Origin: Aulosira sp. FACHB-615
GTDB taxonomy: Bacteria > Cyanobacteriota > Cyanobacteriia > Cyanobacteriales > Nostocaceae
Reading direction: 5' to 3'
DNA: 64,000 nucleotides
Assembly: GCF_014698045.1 (NCBI RefSeq)
Contig: NZ_JACJSE010000001.1
Location: 1-64,000, forward strand
The notes beneath the pieces were generated by a model. It worked only from the letters and a program-made list of their open reading frames with translations, had not been told where the DNA came from and did no database searches. Positions 53,301 through 62,407 of this stretch are shown in pieces. Numbering within the stretch: position 1 is the first letter of the stretch; every line of letters starts with the position of its first letter. Both the position numbers and the translations under genes were made by a program.

Positions 53301-55355
53301 AATTAACGCTTGATGATTATCTCGATAAAGTTGGGCATTTTCCACTGCTAAGGCAGCGCGATAAGCTACATCTGTGGCTAAATTTAAATCAGTTTCATCG
53401 TAACAACGATTTGATTGCGCGATCGCAAAGGTAATACAACCCAAAACTCGCTTGTGGGCGATTAATGGCACCACCATTGCCGACTTCGCCCCTAGCTGAC
53501 GGATAATTTCTAAATGTTCGGCGTTTTGCGTTGAGGCAACTAACATCGCATCAGTGACTTGAGCGATTAATTCTGGTTTGCCTGTTTGCAGTACTCTAGC
53601 GATCGGATGTATACCTGACAAATTCGGCACATATTCTTGGAGTTGTTGCGCTAACTCCGCCTGAGCAGGATCGGCATAAGCCACAGGTAAACGCCGCAGT
53701 GAACCATCATCAGTCAAAATCTCTACACTACACCAGTCAGCTAATTGTGGCACAGAGATTTTGGCAATTTGCTGTAAAGTTTCCTCATAATCTAAAGAAG
53801 TAGACAGTAAACTACTGATTTCCGCAATGTAGCGTAGTTGCTCTTCCGCCTGCTTACGTTCTGTAATATCAATAACAAAAAAAGCGCCTCTGTCTGAAGT
53901 TCCCTCAAAATGACTGCTACCAATTAACACTGGTAGGCTCGTCCCATCTTTGCGGATATATTCTTTTTCATAAGGAGTGGAAAAGGAACCGTGTTGAAGT
54001 TGTATGAGTGCTTGTTCATCAAGATAAAGATACTCAGCAGGTGTCAAATTTCGCCAGTCCAATTCTCCACTAACTAAATCTTCGCGGCTGTAACCCAACA
54101 TCTTCAGCAAGGCATCATTAGCATCTGTAATTTTGCCATCTTGTTCCCAAAAGCCAATTCCAATCATATTGGACTCAACCACACTGCGAAACTTAGCTTC
54201 GCTGTCTCGCAATGCTTGTTCAGCTTGTTTGATTGGTGTAATTTCAACACCAGTCACTCCCACGCCCAGCAACTTTCCATCGGGTAAGCTAACAGGATAG
54301 TAGCTAACTAAACTTTGGCGATATACCCCAGGCGGATGAGTTTCGCCGCTAACTTCTTGGTTCAGTAATGGTTGGCGCGTTTGAATTACTTGCTGAAACA
54401 CTGGTTCTAATCGCCCCGCCCATTCCGGTAAGATTTCTTGTAGAGTACGACCAATATGTTGACTTAGAGGTATACCGTTGATAGATGCTAAAGCTTCATT
54501 AGCATACACATAGCGTAATTCAGTATCAAGAAATGCCAATGCTACGGGGGAACTAGTTAACCAAGTATTCAGTAAAGCTAAAGATTCTTCTTTTTGTTGG
54601 AGGGCTTGCTGGAGTGTGCTTTGTAACTTGGCTTTTTCTAGTTCTGTTTGCTTGCGTTCTGTAATATTTACGCCCACACAAGTCACACCACCTTCGCCAC
54701 CGGTGAGGGGTTCCACTAGCAAGTCATAATAAATCACTTCTTCCCCAAGACTCAGACAAACTTCCTCACGGGTGGAAATACCTTGTTCTACCGCCTGACG
54801 TTTAATTTTGATCAATTGTTGTGCTATTGCTGTGGGGAAAAGTTCATAATCAGTTCTGCCTAACACGGCTGCAACTGTATCTATACCCTGTAGATTATGA
54901 ACCCATTGATAACGAAAATCGCGGTCTTGCTGAAACACGACAATATCTGAATTACTCAGGGCGACGCGAAATCGTTCTTCACTAATTTTTAGTTTCTGGA
55001 GATTAATTTCTGCTTTACGTTTCGCGTGCCTTAATTCTTCAGACAGAAAACTAAATAGTAATCCTTGTAACGCAAATAACAGTATTTTTACACCATTAGG
55101 TAAACTTAACCCGACTGTGTAATGTTGGGAAAGAAAAAAGTAATCGCTTAATATTGCTGACAAGAAGGTTGCTAACAGTCCTGATTTCAAACCACCATAC
55201 CAAGCACTCACCATTACAGCACTAAAAAATAGTAGGAATGGTGTTCCCTTCATGTCTAATATGGGGTCAAGCAAGAGCATAATTACTAGTGCTGTGGCGA
55301 CAACTACCACCACAAAGCCATAACGTAGTAAATGCGAATAATGAATGTAGGGCAT
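50310..55355 (-). CDS. Hybrid histidine kinase with five PAS and three GAF domains
   Basis: About 1681 residues from the ATG at 55355 (a TTG six codons earlier is possible; numbering below is from that TTG). Order: DUF4118-like membrane segment (15-115), PAS (130-240), PAS (265-380), PAS (392-508), GAF (520-685), PAS (697-818), PAS (825-940), GAF (948-1120), GAF (1140-1298), HisKA (LSHELRTPLN, H1324), HATPase (NAVKF near 1441, GGLGLGLAI near 1498), and a receiver (LFVDDQSDV, D1615 in LLSDIGMPIMDG). It should autophosphorylate at H1324 and pass phosphate to D1615, sensing unknown signals through the PAS and GAF domains. It is among the longest protein types in this window. The output partner is unknown. 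Confidence 0.93.
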   Translation of the reverse strand: MPYIHYSHLLRYGFVVVVVATALVIMLLLDPILDMKGTPFLLFFSAVMVSAWYGGLKSGLLATFLSAILSDYFFLSQHYTVGLSLPNGVKILLFALQGLLFSFLSEELRHAKRKAEINLQKLKISEERFRVALSNSDIVVFQQDRDFRYQWVHNLQGIDTVAAVLGRTDYELFPTAIAQQLIKIKRQAVEQGISTREEVCLSLGEEVIYYDLLVEPLTGGEGGVTCVGVNITERKQTELEKAKLQSTLQQALQQKEESLALLNTWLTSSPVALAFLDTELRYVYANEALASINGIPLSQHIGRTLQEILPEWAGRLEPVFQQVIQTRQPLLNQEVSGETHPPGVYRQSLVSYYPVSLPDGKLLGVGVTGVEITPIKQAEQALRDSEAKFRSVVESNMIGIGFWEQDGKITDANDALLKMLGYSREDLVSGELDWRNLTPAEYLYLDEQALIQLQHGSFSTPYEKEYIRKDGTSLPVLIGSSHFEGTSDRGAFFVIDITERKQAEEQLRYIAEISSLLSTSLDYEETLQQIAKISVPQLADWCSVEILTDDGSLRRLPVAYADPAQAELAQQLQEYVPNLSGIHPIARVLQTGKPELIAQVTDAMLVASTQNAEHLEIIRQLGAKSAMVVPLIAHKRVLGCITFAIAQSNRCYDETDLNLATDVAYRAALAVENAQLYRDNHQALINYAESLALLDALLAGAPVAVCFLDQELRYIRINQVLADINGFPVEAHLGRKFSEMFPRMATQFEAQLQQVLETGEPLLNVEISGEVPGKPGIYSYWLGNYYPVRNALNETVGIGIIFSDVTATKVAEIALRESESRFRAMFNQAAVGIALVGLNGQFLQVNPALCEITGYSQAELMQMNFQNITHPDDLADDLAQAGRVLAKEINGYSLEKRYIRKDGSPVWVNLTSSAVWDIHGQAKYAVGIIEDISERKQAELAQNFLVEASSLLAASLDYQVTLHNVANLVVPTLADWCVVHVLGEDYTIQQIAMVATLPAKQEILSELRRRYPPKYEDNSPFRETLLRGASVFYPEFPSQILPQLAEDAEHLQLLQSLGTSSLIIIPLHLRGEILGIISLARGKSSCAYNAADLALAEDLAHRAATAIDNARLYQKTQQAKQAAELAVSRTVRLQRITAALSEAITPQQVADVLVNQGIAALGASAGSVSLLVEHGSYLKVVQATGYPESVLDAWKTFPVTAAVPLAETVRTGKAIFLESPAVLAANYPHLADLPSVTGNSAFACVPLIVEKQVIGALGWSFATTQIFSEADQGFMLTLGQQCGQAIARAQLYEAERLARSEAETANRIKDEFLAVLSHELRTPLNPILGWAKLLRTRKNDETTILRALETIERNAKLQAQLIEDLLDVSRILRGKLSLHIRTVDLNSTITAALETVRLAAEAKSIQLQTSLPQQNVEVMGDGDRLQQIVWNLVSNAVKFTPSAGQVEVRLEQVGMEAQIQVIDNGKGITPEFLPYVFEYFRQADGKTTRVFGGLGLGLAIVRHLVELHGGIVWAESPGEGQGATFTVRLPLHKSADATELNPETAQMDLATQDSLLAGVRILFVDDQSDVLEFFSFALEQYGAEVTAVASAAAALEALVQLEPDILLSDIGMPIMDGYMLLRQVRQLPQDKCGQIPAIALTAYAGEIDYKQAIAAGFQRHIPKPVDPLDLAIAIAKLIRRK

Positions 55356-55834
55356 GAAAACAATTGCAAACAACCAAAACTTGTGGCGGGGGGCTATACA
55401 TACCCTAAGCTAGTTTGCAATTTTTCGACATTTATCGGGAGATAGATCATTTTTTTAGCAAAAAAATGTCTTTCGATAGTAGTCAATTTTCCCAAAATAT
55501 TGTATGTATTTTTCAATAAAATTTAATAGGATAATACTTTCTTTACATTGATTTAGTAAATTTAAACAAATTCATTATTCTCAATTTATCTTAAAGGATA
55601 GCAGTCTTAAATTATTGATAAACAGTAGGCTTGCTATAAAATGTAAAATCTTGCCTGATCAAAAATCAAATTGTCACTAATTTTTGATTAGCTAATTCCA
55701 AATGATTTCTATTCTGAGATATTTGTTCCCATCGCTGATGACTAAATTTAAACATCAAACCAAATTCCTATTTTTCCTGGCAGTCCCGATGAAACAATTT
55801 TCAAGAGCCAAGTATGAAAGTGTGACTAGTATTT
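55356..55834. other. 479-bp region between the kinase and bioF
   Basis: Very AT-rich, with an ATCAAAAAT / ATTTTTGAT inverted repeat near 55660-55690. No credible ORF was seen; short frames here are shadows. It holds the kinase promoter, as bioF is transcribed towards it. Confidence 0.45.
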
Positions 55835-57007
55835 TTACTCAGCACTCAGCACTTTCAAGCCTGCGACTAATGCTTCTATATGCTGTGTTTGATGGGTAGC
55901 CATAACAGAAATTCTGATGCGACTGGTTGGGACTGTGGGTGGACGAATTGCGGGGGCAAAAATACCTGCATCTTTGAGGTGCTTACCAACCCGGAGTGCA
56001 TCAGTGGGACTGGGTAATTGAAAACAAAGTATGGGTGATTCTGTTGGTAATAACTTCAGTTGGGGTAATTGCTGCTGCATCAGATTTTTGAGGTAATCGA
56101 CATTACGCCACAATTGCATTCGCCGTTGGGGTTCTTGTTGGATAATGTGAATTGCGGCTAAGGCGGCGGCGGTATCGGCGGGGGAAAGTCCTGTGGTGTA
56201 AATCCAAGTCGGGGCGCGATTGCGTAAAAAATCAATTAAGTGAGCATTGCCAGCAACATAACCACCTAAACTACCTAAAGCTTTGCTTAAAGTGCCAATT
56301 TGAATTAACTGCTTACCAGTACAGCCAAAAAATTCCACACACCCCGCGCCAGTTTGACCCATGACCCCAGTTGCGTGGGCTTCATCAACTAGCAGCATAC
56401 AGTTAAATTCTTCCGCGATCGCTAACAATGTTGGCAAGGGACATAAATCCCCATCCATACTAAAGACGCTATCGGTAATAATTAAACAACGACGGTAGTT
56501 TTGCCGTTGTTGGCTGAGTTGAGTTTTTAAAGCCACAACATCACAATGGGGATATTCTGTGATGGTTGCCCCACTGAGAATGGCACCATTTTTCAGGCTG
56601 GAATGATTGTACTGGTCAGAAAGAATTAAATCACGTTTCCCAACAACAGCTGCGATCGCTCCCAAGTTTGCCAGATATCCTGAACTAAAGACAATTGCAT
56701 CTTCAGTTTGTTTGAGAGATGCGATCGCTTTTTCTAAATCTCTGTGTAATTGCCGATGCCCACTGAGTAATCGAGAACCTGTACTACCAGTCCCAAATTC
56801 TCTAGTGGCGGCTGTAGCAGCAGCAATTAACCTTTCATCCCCAGCCAAACCCAAATAATCATTACTGGCAAAATTAATCACCTCTCGCCCCGCCAACACC
56901 ACCGTTGCACCAGGGCGATCGCTTAAAGCTTGTACTGCACGATACCAGTCCGCCCGATGGATTGTTGCTAACGATTCTTCTATCCAAGCATAAGGGTCTG
57001 GTGTCAT
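55835..57007 (-). CDS. bioF: 8-amino-7-oxononanoate synthase
   Basis: 390 residues. PLP enzyme that condenses pimeloyl thioester with alanine in biotin synthesis. NFASNDYLGLAGDERL, GTGSTGSRLLSGH, VDEAHATGVMG (208-218), and the PLP lysine K242 in TLSKALGSLGGY are present. The last codons and the stop (VLSAE then TAA) lie inside an AGTGCTGAGTGCTGAGT heptad tract, so the C-terminus is repeat-encoded. Related alpha-oxoamine synthases share motifs, but BioF is the best fit. Confidence 0.93.
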   Translation of the reverse strand: MTPDPYAWIEESLATIHRADWYRAVQALSDRPGATVVLAGREVINFASNDYLGLAGDERLIAAATAATREFGTGSTGSRLLSGHRQLHRDLEKAIASLKQTEDAIVFSSGYLANLGAIAAVVGKRDLILSDQYNHSSLKNGAILSGATITEYPHCDVVALKTQLSQQRQNYRRCLIITDSVFSMDGDLCPLPTLLAIAEEFNCMLLVDEAHATGVMGQTGAGCVEFFGCTGKQLIQIGTLSKALGSLGGYVAGNAHLIDFLRNRAPTWIYTTGLSPADTAAALAAIHIIQQEPQRRMQLWRNVDYLKNLMQQQLPQLKLLPTESPILCFQLPSPTDALRVGKHLKDAGIFAPAIRPPTVPTSRIRISVMATHQTQHIEALVAGLKVLSAE

Positions 57008-57390
57008 AAGGGAATTTTAATTACAAAGATATATTATCACTGTGTAGGTGGGGGGCGAGGGGATAAGGGAGACATGGGGGACACGGGAGACAAGGGAGAC
57101 ACGGGGGACACGGGAGACAAGGAAGCAATCTTTCTACCTTGTCTACCCCCTCTACCTTGTCTACCCCCTCTCCCTTGTCTCTTTCAAGGGCAGGTTTTTA
57201 AACCTTCGATAAATAGTTGAGAATATTCTCAATTATGAAACGTAGTTTTAACTGTTCAGACAATAATTTTGGTTTTAAAAGCCCAAAAATTTGTCTAATA
57301 AAAAAAGCCTGCCCTTGAAAGCTCCCTTGTCTACCCCCTCTCCCTTGTCTCCCCCCTCTCAGCACTCAACACTCAGCACTCAGCACGCTT
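57008..57390. repeat. Mirror repeat array (GGGGGACAC / CCTTGTCTACC) with a foldback insertion
   Basis: Purine units (GGGGGACACGGGAGACAAGG, 57050-57120), core AAGGAAGCAATCTTTCTACC, and complementary units (57135-57180), then the insertion at 57181-57321, then the array continues (57322-57360) and ends in complementary AGTGCTG heptads (57360-57386). The layout shows that the array came first and the element inserted later. Confidence 0.8.
57181..57321. mobile_element. 141-bp MITE-like element with CTTTCAAGGGCAGG ends
   Basis: Perfect 14-bp terminal inverted repeats (57181-57194 and 57308-57321) bordered inside by T-run and A-run. The interior is AT-rich (GAGAATATTCTC palindrome at about 57220) and unlike the surrounding array. 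It is flanked by CCCTTGTCT on both sides, so a recent insertion into the repeat array is likely. No coding capacity. Confidence 0.75.
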
Positions 57391-57392
57391 AA

Positions 57393-58517
57393 TTACAATG
57401 CTTCCGGTGGGGCAATATCTGAACCGACACTAATTCCCGCAGCACTTGACTTAATACCTGGTTTCGCATTGGGTTCAGGATTTTTATTTGTCTGAGAAAC
57501 AGGCGAAGACGAACTAGCATCAGGATTAACAGTGGTGTCAATTTTTCCCGGTTGAGACATGACAGATAAACCTCCCACTGTCCCAGCTACCAGGGCTGTA
57601 TAGCCTAAATATAAATGTATCGGTCTTAGTTCTAACCCCATACTAGGGGAATTATGTTTAGACTGAGACCAAGAAGGTAGAACGGATGGAACAGTATTAA
57701 CCATTGGTAAAGAGTTAGCCAAACTTGTACCGTTGAGTCCCAAAGCATTACCCATCACCCGGATAAATCCTCTAACTAAAATATCCTCTGGTAATGATTC
57801 TAAGTCGCCGTTTTCGACTGCTTCCATTTGATGAGTTGGTAAGTGAGTGAAGATACTCAAATCTCTCAAACAAAAACCTCTAGCTTCACGGGCTTGGCGT
57901 AATTGTTGACCAATTTGACTCATGATTGCTAAACGTTGGGCGGCTAATTGTTGCTGGGCTAGTTCAACATTTGCTTTTTTTTGATTCGGTTGCAGCCAGT
58001 TCATGAGTTTTGGTATGGGATGTTTTTTAGCTGAATTTTCAGGATTTTGGGTAACGGCTTTACTGGTATCTTCTGTTACCAAAGATATTGATAATACATC
58101 TGTATTTGTTGGTTGCTGATTTAGATGATTGCTAGGAATACTATTAGCAACATTACTAGATTTTTCTGGTTCTGTGTTTGTTTGTTGATTGCTATCTGCG
58201 ACTTTTGCGTGATGGGCAAAGTTCTGGAATGCCAAACCGATAGCTTCCCTACCGATAGCTTTAAATAAATTTTTGGCTTCTTCGGAAGAACCAAGTAATG
58301 TTTGTAGTTTAGCCAAGGCTTGACGATAAACTTGACTGCGATGAAGTTGAGTCTCAATTTCACCTAGTAGCGATCGCAGTTCTGCTTGCGAAATCTCAAT
58401 GGTAGGATTTCCCAGAATTTTAAATAAATATGCAGGTGCCATAGTCATAATACAAATTACTCCCCATACCGCAAGAAGTCTATTTGTATAAATTCTCCGG
58501 CGGTTTAAATATGACAT
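57393..58517 (-). CDS. HTH-domain membrane protein, RodZ-like
   Basis: 374 residues. N-terminal membrane helix (about 14-32), a coiled/helical region (40-100), a low-complexity stretch, then a RodZ-type helix-turn-helix (LRQAREARGFCLRDLSIFTH, then EAVENGDLESLPEDILVRGF, about 215-255), a second membrane helix (about 300-318) and a Ser/Pro-rich tail. RodZ normally has the HTH at its N-terminus in the cytoplasm; here the HTH lies between two membrane segments, which also keeps it in one compartment. Its role may be in cell shape or membrane regulation. A second RodZ-like protein is encoded 1.3 kb away. Confidence 0.75.
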   Translation of the reverse strand: MSYLNRRRIYTNRLLAVWGVICIMTMAPAYLFKILGNPTIEISQAELRSLLGEIETQLHRSQVYRQALAKLQTLLGSSEEAKNLFKAIGREAIGLAFQNFAHHAKVADSNQQTNTEPEKSSNVANSIPSNHLNQQPTNTDVLSISLVTEDTSKAVTQNPENSAKKHPIPKLMNWLQPNQKKANVELAQQQLAAQRLAIMSQIGQQLRQAREARGFCLRDLSIFTHLPTHQMEAVENGDLESLPEDILVRGFIRVMGNALGLNGTSLANSLPMVNTVPSVLPSWSQSKHNSPSMGLELRPIHLYLGYTALVAGTVGGLSVMSQPGKIDTTVNPDASSSSPVSQTNKNPEPNAKPGIKSSAAGISVGSDIAPPEAL

Positions 58518-58636
58518 CAGGATATTTATCTATAAAACCGTATATTTTTGGTTATTTTAGGTATGTTAAGCAAAGGGGTTAAAGGCAAGATTAAAAACTA
58601 AGTAATATTACGATGGGAGATATTTATCAAGTTAAT

Positions 58637-58746
58637 AGAACTTACGTAAAAAACGAAAAATTAAGGTTTTAGATTAGGGTGTAAGTACTCAAAACCCTTT
58701 CACACATACACCCAATCTCCACAGACAATCTTTGTACGTAAGTCTT
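58637..58746. repeat. Foldback repeat, AGGACTTACGCA family (variant copy)
   Basis: Arms AGAACTTACGTA (58637-58648) and TACGTAAGTCTT (58735-58746) match except at one position. The interior again has GGGTGTAAG and CACATACACCC words as in copies 1 and 4, here with the same orientation of words. It ends 3 bp before the hydrolase stop codon. Confidence 0.7.
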
Positions 58747-58748
58747 GA

Positions 58749-59633
58749 CTAATTCCGCACCTTTTGAACAAATGAATCTACCCATTGCAGATATTTACTA
58801 CCAGAAACTACAGCTGTATTGTTATGGTCAGCATTGGGAACCAAAATTAGCTGTTTGGGTTCAGGGGCAGCATCATAAAGTTTTTGGCTCATGTAAGCAG
58901 GTACAGTGGAATCAGCAGTGCCGTGAATAAATAAAACTGGCATTTGCAACTGTGGCACTTTTTTGATTGAGTCAAAACGCTGTGTCAAAATTAAATCGAT
59001 GGGAAAGACGGAAAACCATTTGCGAGTAGATATGATTTCGCGCATGGATGAAAAAGAGCTTTCTACAATTAATCCAGCCGCTTCGGGGTGTTTTACAGCC
59101 AAATCAATAGCGATCGCACCACCCAAAGAATGACCATAAATAAAAATTTGCTGGGGGGGAATTTGCTGTTGCTGCGTCAGATATTGCCACGCGGTAGCAG
59201 CATCTTGATAGACTCTCATTTCATTGGGAAACTCGCCTTGACTGCGACCATATCCCCGATAATCAATCAGCAACACGGAAAATCCCAGTTGATGAAATCG
59301 CTGGCTATGCGCTATATTTGCGCCAATATTCAGGCCATTCCCGTGCAGATATAACAACACCTTGGCATTGGGCTGCTTGGCTGGAATCCACCAAGCATGG
59401 ATTTTTTCGACCTTTCCCAAGCTAGTTTTTACAGGTATCCAGACTTCTTGATAAGGCAAATTGAACAAGTCTGGTGTCTTTTCAATCACAGTGGAGGGAA
59501 AAAAGATGAACCTGGGTTGCTGGAAAAACAGAAATAGACTGATGCTACAGTAGGCGATCGCAGTCACGATTCCAAAAGCAAGTAACGACTTAAACTTAAA
59601 TAAAAATAACAATTGCTGCTTGCGTATTTTCAT
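58749..59633 (-). CDS. Alpha/beta hydrolase with N-terminal membrane anchor
   Basis: 294 residues. N-terminal helix (about 14-38, LLAFGIVTAIAYCSISLFLF) then an alpha/beta-hydrolase domain: HGNG oxyanion region (YLHGNGLNIG), nucleophile S169 in YGHSLGG, acid near HGTADSTVP, and histidine in PNADHNNT. It resembles the BEM46/abhydrolase 13 class of membrane-bound serine hydrolases; the substrate is unknown. Convergent spacing to the HTH gene includes a foldback repeat. Confidence 0.82.
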   Translation of the reverse strand: MKIRKQQLLFLFKFKSLLAFGIVTAIAYCSISLFLFFQQPRFIFFPSTVIEKTPDLFNLPYQEVWIPVKTSLGKVEKIHAWWIPAKQPNAKVLLYLHGNGLNIGANIAHSQRFHQLGFSVLLIDYRGYGRSQGEFPNEMRVYQDAATAWQYLTQQQQIPPQQIFIYGHSLGGAIAIDLAVKHPEAAGLIVESSFSSMREIISTRKWFSVFPIDLILTQRFDSIKKVPQLQMPVLFIHGTADSTVPAYMSQKLYDAAPEPKQLILVPNADHNNTAVVSGSKYLQWVDSFVQKVRN

Positions 59634-59814
59634 ACGGGTAATTTTATGCTTTAAAAATTACTTGTATAGCAGTTTTCGTTGTTTTCGTATAGAGTATAGA
59701 GTCAAAAACAATTTGGGATTCTTGAAGAAGAATTCAGCAGTCAGAATTCAGGAGCCGGAAATTTAGTAATTCTTCCGTTAAATAGTAAACATAAGTTAAT
59801 TGTAGGAGAAGGTC

Positions 59815-60663
59815 GTGAGCCTCTTAGAAGACGTTCAAAAAGAACAGTTGCAAGAAATAAGTAAAACTTTAAAACAAGTCAGACAGGAAAAATCTATTCA
59901 ACTAGAGCAGGTAGCAATTAAAACCAATATTCGCCTTGCTTGCTTAAAGGCTTTAGATACAGGCAAATTCGATGAACTACCCGAACCTGTATATATTCAA
60001 GGCTTTATCCGTCGTTATGCAGATGTTATCGGCTTAGATGGTGCTTCCTTAGCTAAAACTTTTTCCACTGAAGTTCATCCTTCCGTAGTTGTGAAAAACT
60101 CTGGTCACAAAGCAGCCTCGAAACGTAAATTTTCTTTACCACTATTCATTCCTTACACCGTTTTATTATTAGTGGCGGCTGGTGGGCTTATGTATGTACT
60201 TAATCCCCAATTTTCTGCCGAATCTTTCGTTAAAAAACTTAACTTAGGAACATCTAAAAAAACAACAGCAGCCTTATCTCAATCTGCACCCTTACCTAAA
60301 ACAGAATCTTTACCGTCAACTAATCAAGCACCAGCCGAAAATCCCCCAACCCCCCTAGCGGTGATTGCACCCTCCAAAGATAATTTGAGTCAGGCTGTCG
60401 CCGTTACCTTAGAACTTCAAGGTAAATCTTGGTTACAAGTGAACGTAGACGGTAAAACTGAATTTGTCGGTAACTTAAACAAAGGACAACGCAAAACCTG
60501 GACAGCTAAAAAACAGTTGACTGTGCGTTCTGGAAATGCAGGTGTTGTCTTGGTTTCTGTCAACAATCAACCAGCAAAACCCTTGGGAACTTCCGGGAAA
60601 ATCAAGGAAGTCACATTCACTCCCCAAGTCAACAGTCAACAGCCCAAAGTCAACGCTCAATAG
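59815..60663 (+). CDS. RodZ-like HTH membrane protein with DUF4115 domain
   Basis: 282 residues, GTG start with AGGAG about eight bases upstream. N-terminal HTH_25 domain (LKQVRQEKSIQLEQVAIKTN, then LPEPVYIQGFIRRYADVIGL), one membrane helix (about 110-130), a Ser/Pro-rich linker and a C-terminal DUF4115-type beta domain (SWLQVNVDGKTEFVGNLNKG). This is the standard RodZ order: cytoplasmic HTH binding MreB, periplasmic beta domain. It supports a role in cell shape; mreB is not in the window. Confidence 0.88.
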   Translation: MSLLEDVQKEQLQEISKTLKQVRQEKSIQLEQVAIKTNIRLACLKALDTGKFDELPEPVYIQGFIRRYADVIGLDGASLAKTFSTEVHPSVVVKNSGHKAASKRKFSLPLFIPYTVLLLVAAGGLMYVLNPQFSAESFVKKLNLGTSKKTTAALSQSAPLPKTESLPSTNQAPAENPPTPLAVIAPSKDNLSQAVAVTLELQGKSWLQVNVDGKTEFVGNLNKGQRKTWTAKKQLTVRSGNAGVVLVSVNNQPAKPLGTSGKIKEVTFTPQVNSQQPKVNAQ

Positions 60664-60741
60664 TTTTAAGGGTTTGGGAGAGGGTGTAAGGGCAAAATTA
60701 AGTCAAAAGTCAAAAGTTAAAAGTCAAAAATTATTTTACTC

Positions 60742-60871
60742 AGGACTTACGCACCAAGATTGTCTGTGGAGGTTGGGTTTAGGGGTGAAAGGGTATGGGG
60801 TGTAAGAGTTTTAGATACATACACCCCTATACCCATACACCCTTGACATTTCGTCTTACTGCGTAAGTCCT
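60742..60871. repeat. 130-bp foldback repeat, AGGACTTACGCA family (copy 4)
   Basis: Perfect arms AGGACTTACGCA (60742-60753) and TGCGTAAGTCCT (60860-60871). The interior closely follows copy 1 at 1199-1348 (GGGGTGTAAGAGTTTTRGA and ACATACACCCCTATAC blocks in the same order). Confidence 0.8.
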
Positions 60872-60949
60872 ATGACTTTTGAATTTCCCCTAGAGTTTTA
60901 GGTGTTCAAAACCCTCACACCCCTTCTTCACATACAGCCTTAGTTAGCA

Positions 60950-62407
60950 CTACAATACTGGCTTGCGTAGATGCCAATTAGTTGCTTGCTCATAAGCGTA
61001 AGCTATTTGCAGAATTTGGTCTTCTCTTAAGACATTGCCAATGATTTGCAAGCCGATGGGTAAACCTTGGTCATCAAAACCACAAGGTACGCTAATCCCT
61101 GGTAAGCCAGCGAGATTGACGGGAATGGTCATCAGGTCATTTAAGTACATACTCAAAGGATCTGTGGTTTTTTCGCCGGCTTTAAATGCTGTGGTGGGAG
61201 CAGTGGGAGTAACTAACACATCAACTTGCTTAAAGGCGTTTTCAAAGTCTTGTTTAATCAGGGTGCGGACTTTTTGGGCTTTGAGATAGTAAGCATCATA
61301 ATACCCAGCCGATAGGGCGTAAGTGCCAATCATAATTCGGCGTTTAACTTCGGTGCCAAAGCCACTAGCACGGGTACTCTTGTACATTGACAGTAAATTA
61401 TCTGCATCGGGTGTGCGTAAGCCGTATTTCACGCCGTCGTAACGGGCGAGGTTGGCTGATGCTTCCGATGGGGCGATGATGTAATAACTCGGTAAACCGT
61501 AGCGGAAACGAGGACAAGAAATTGTATGAATTTCAGCGCCTAACATTTGTAATTGGTCGATGGCTTTGGTAACAGCCGTCTCCACCACCGAGTCTAAGCC
61601 TTCACCAAAGGTTTCTGTAATTATCCCAATTCGCAGCTTTTTTCTAGCTCTGAGGTCTGGTTTGAGGGAAGCTGCGTAGTCGGGAATGTCTACTTTCAGG
61701 CTGGTGGAATCTTTGGGGTCGTAGCCTGCGATCGCTCGCAGCAAAATTGCGGTATCTTCTACAGAGCGTCCAAAAGGGCCAATTTGATCTAAAGATGAAG
61801 CGTAAGCCACCAAACCGTAGCGTGAAACAAGTCCGTAGGTTGGTTTCAAGCCGACGACACCACAAAAAGAAGCTGGTTGGCGAATTGAACCACCAGTATC
61901 AGAACCAAGGGAAACCACACATTCATCCCCAGCAACGGCGGCGGCTGAACCCCCAGATGAACCACCAGGAACCCGCGTTACATCCCACGGGTTAGCTGTA
62001 ACTTGGTAGGCAGAATTTTCTGTCGAACTACCCATTGCAAATTCATCTAAATTGGTTTTGCCCACCGTGACAGCCCCAGCATCTAGCAATTTTTGTGTCA
62101 CTGTAGACTCATAAGGTGGCACAAAATTTTCCAATATCCGGGAACCGCAGGTAGTGGGGATTCCTTTGGTACACATATTATCTTTAATGCCAATGGGAAT
62201 CCCTGCTAACAAGCCAATTTCTTCACCCGCAGCGATTTTGGCATCTACAGCACGAGCTTGCTCCAACGCCTGTTGTGCTGTTACATGCAAGAAACTGTGT
62301 AATTTCGGCTCTAAAGCTTGAATTTTGTCCAAAGCTTCTTGGGTAATTTCAACGGCGGAACGTTCTTTTTTAACTAGCTGTTCGTGCAACTCGCGTATGG
62401 ATGCCAT
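60950..62407 (-). CDS. gatA: Aspartyl/glutamyl-tRNA amidotransferase subunit A
   Basis: 485 residues. GatA hydrolyses glutamine and passes ammonia to GatB for transamidation of Glu-tRNA(Gln) and Asp-tRNA(Asn). The amidase triad is K75 (GIPIGIKDNMCTKG), S150 (PGGSSGGSAAA) and S174 (SDTGGSIRQPA). ATG start, normal length. gatB and gatC are not here. Confidence 0.96.
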   Translation of the reverse strand: MASIRELHEQLVKKERSAVEITQEALDKIQALEPKLHSFLHVTAQQALEQARAVDAKIAAGEEIGLLAGIPIGIKDNMCTKGIPTTCGSRILENFVPPYESTVTQKLLDAGAVTVGKTNLDEFAMGSSTENSAYQVTANPWDVTRVPGGSSGGSAAAVAGDECVVSLGSDTGGSIRQPASFCGVVGLKPTYGLVSRYGLVAYASSLDQIGPFGRSVEDTAILLRAIAGYDPKDSTSLKVDIPDYAASLKPDLRARKKLRIGIITETFGEGLDSVVETAVTKAIDQLQMLGAEIHTISCPRFRYGLPSYYIIAPSEASANLARYDGVKYGLRTPDADNLLSMYKSTRASGFGTEVKRRIMIGTYALSAGYYDAYYLKAQKVRTLIKQDFENAFKQVDVLVTPTAPTTAFKAGEKTTDPLSMYLNDLMTIPVNLAGLPGISVPCGFDDQGLPIGLQIIGNVLREDQILQIAYAYEQATNWHLRKPVL

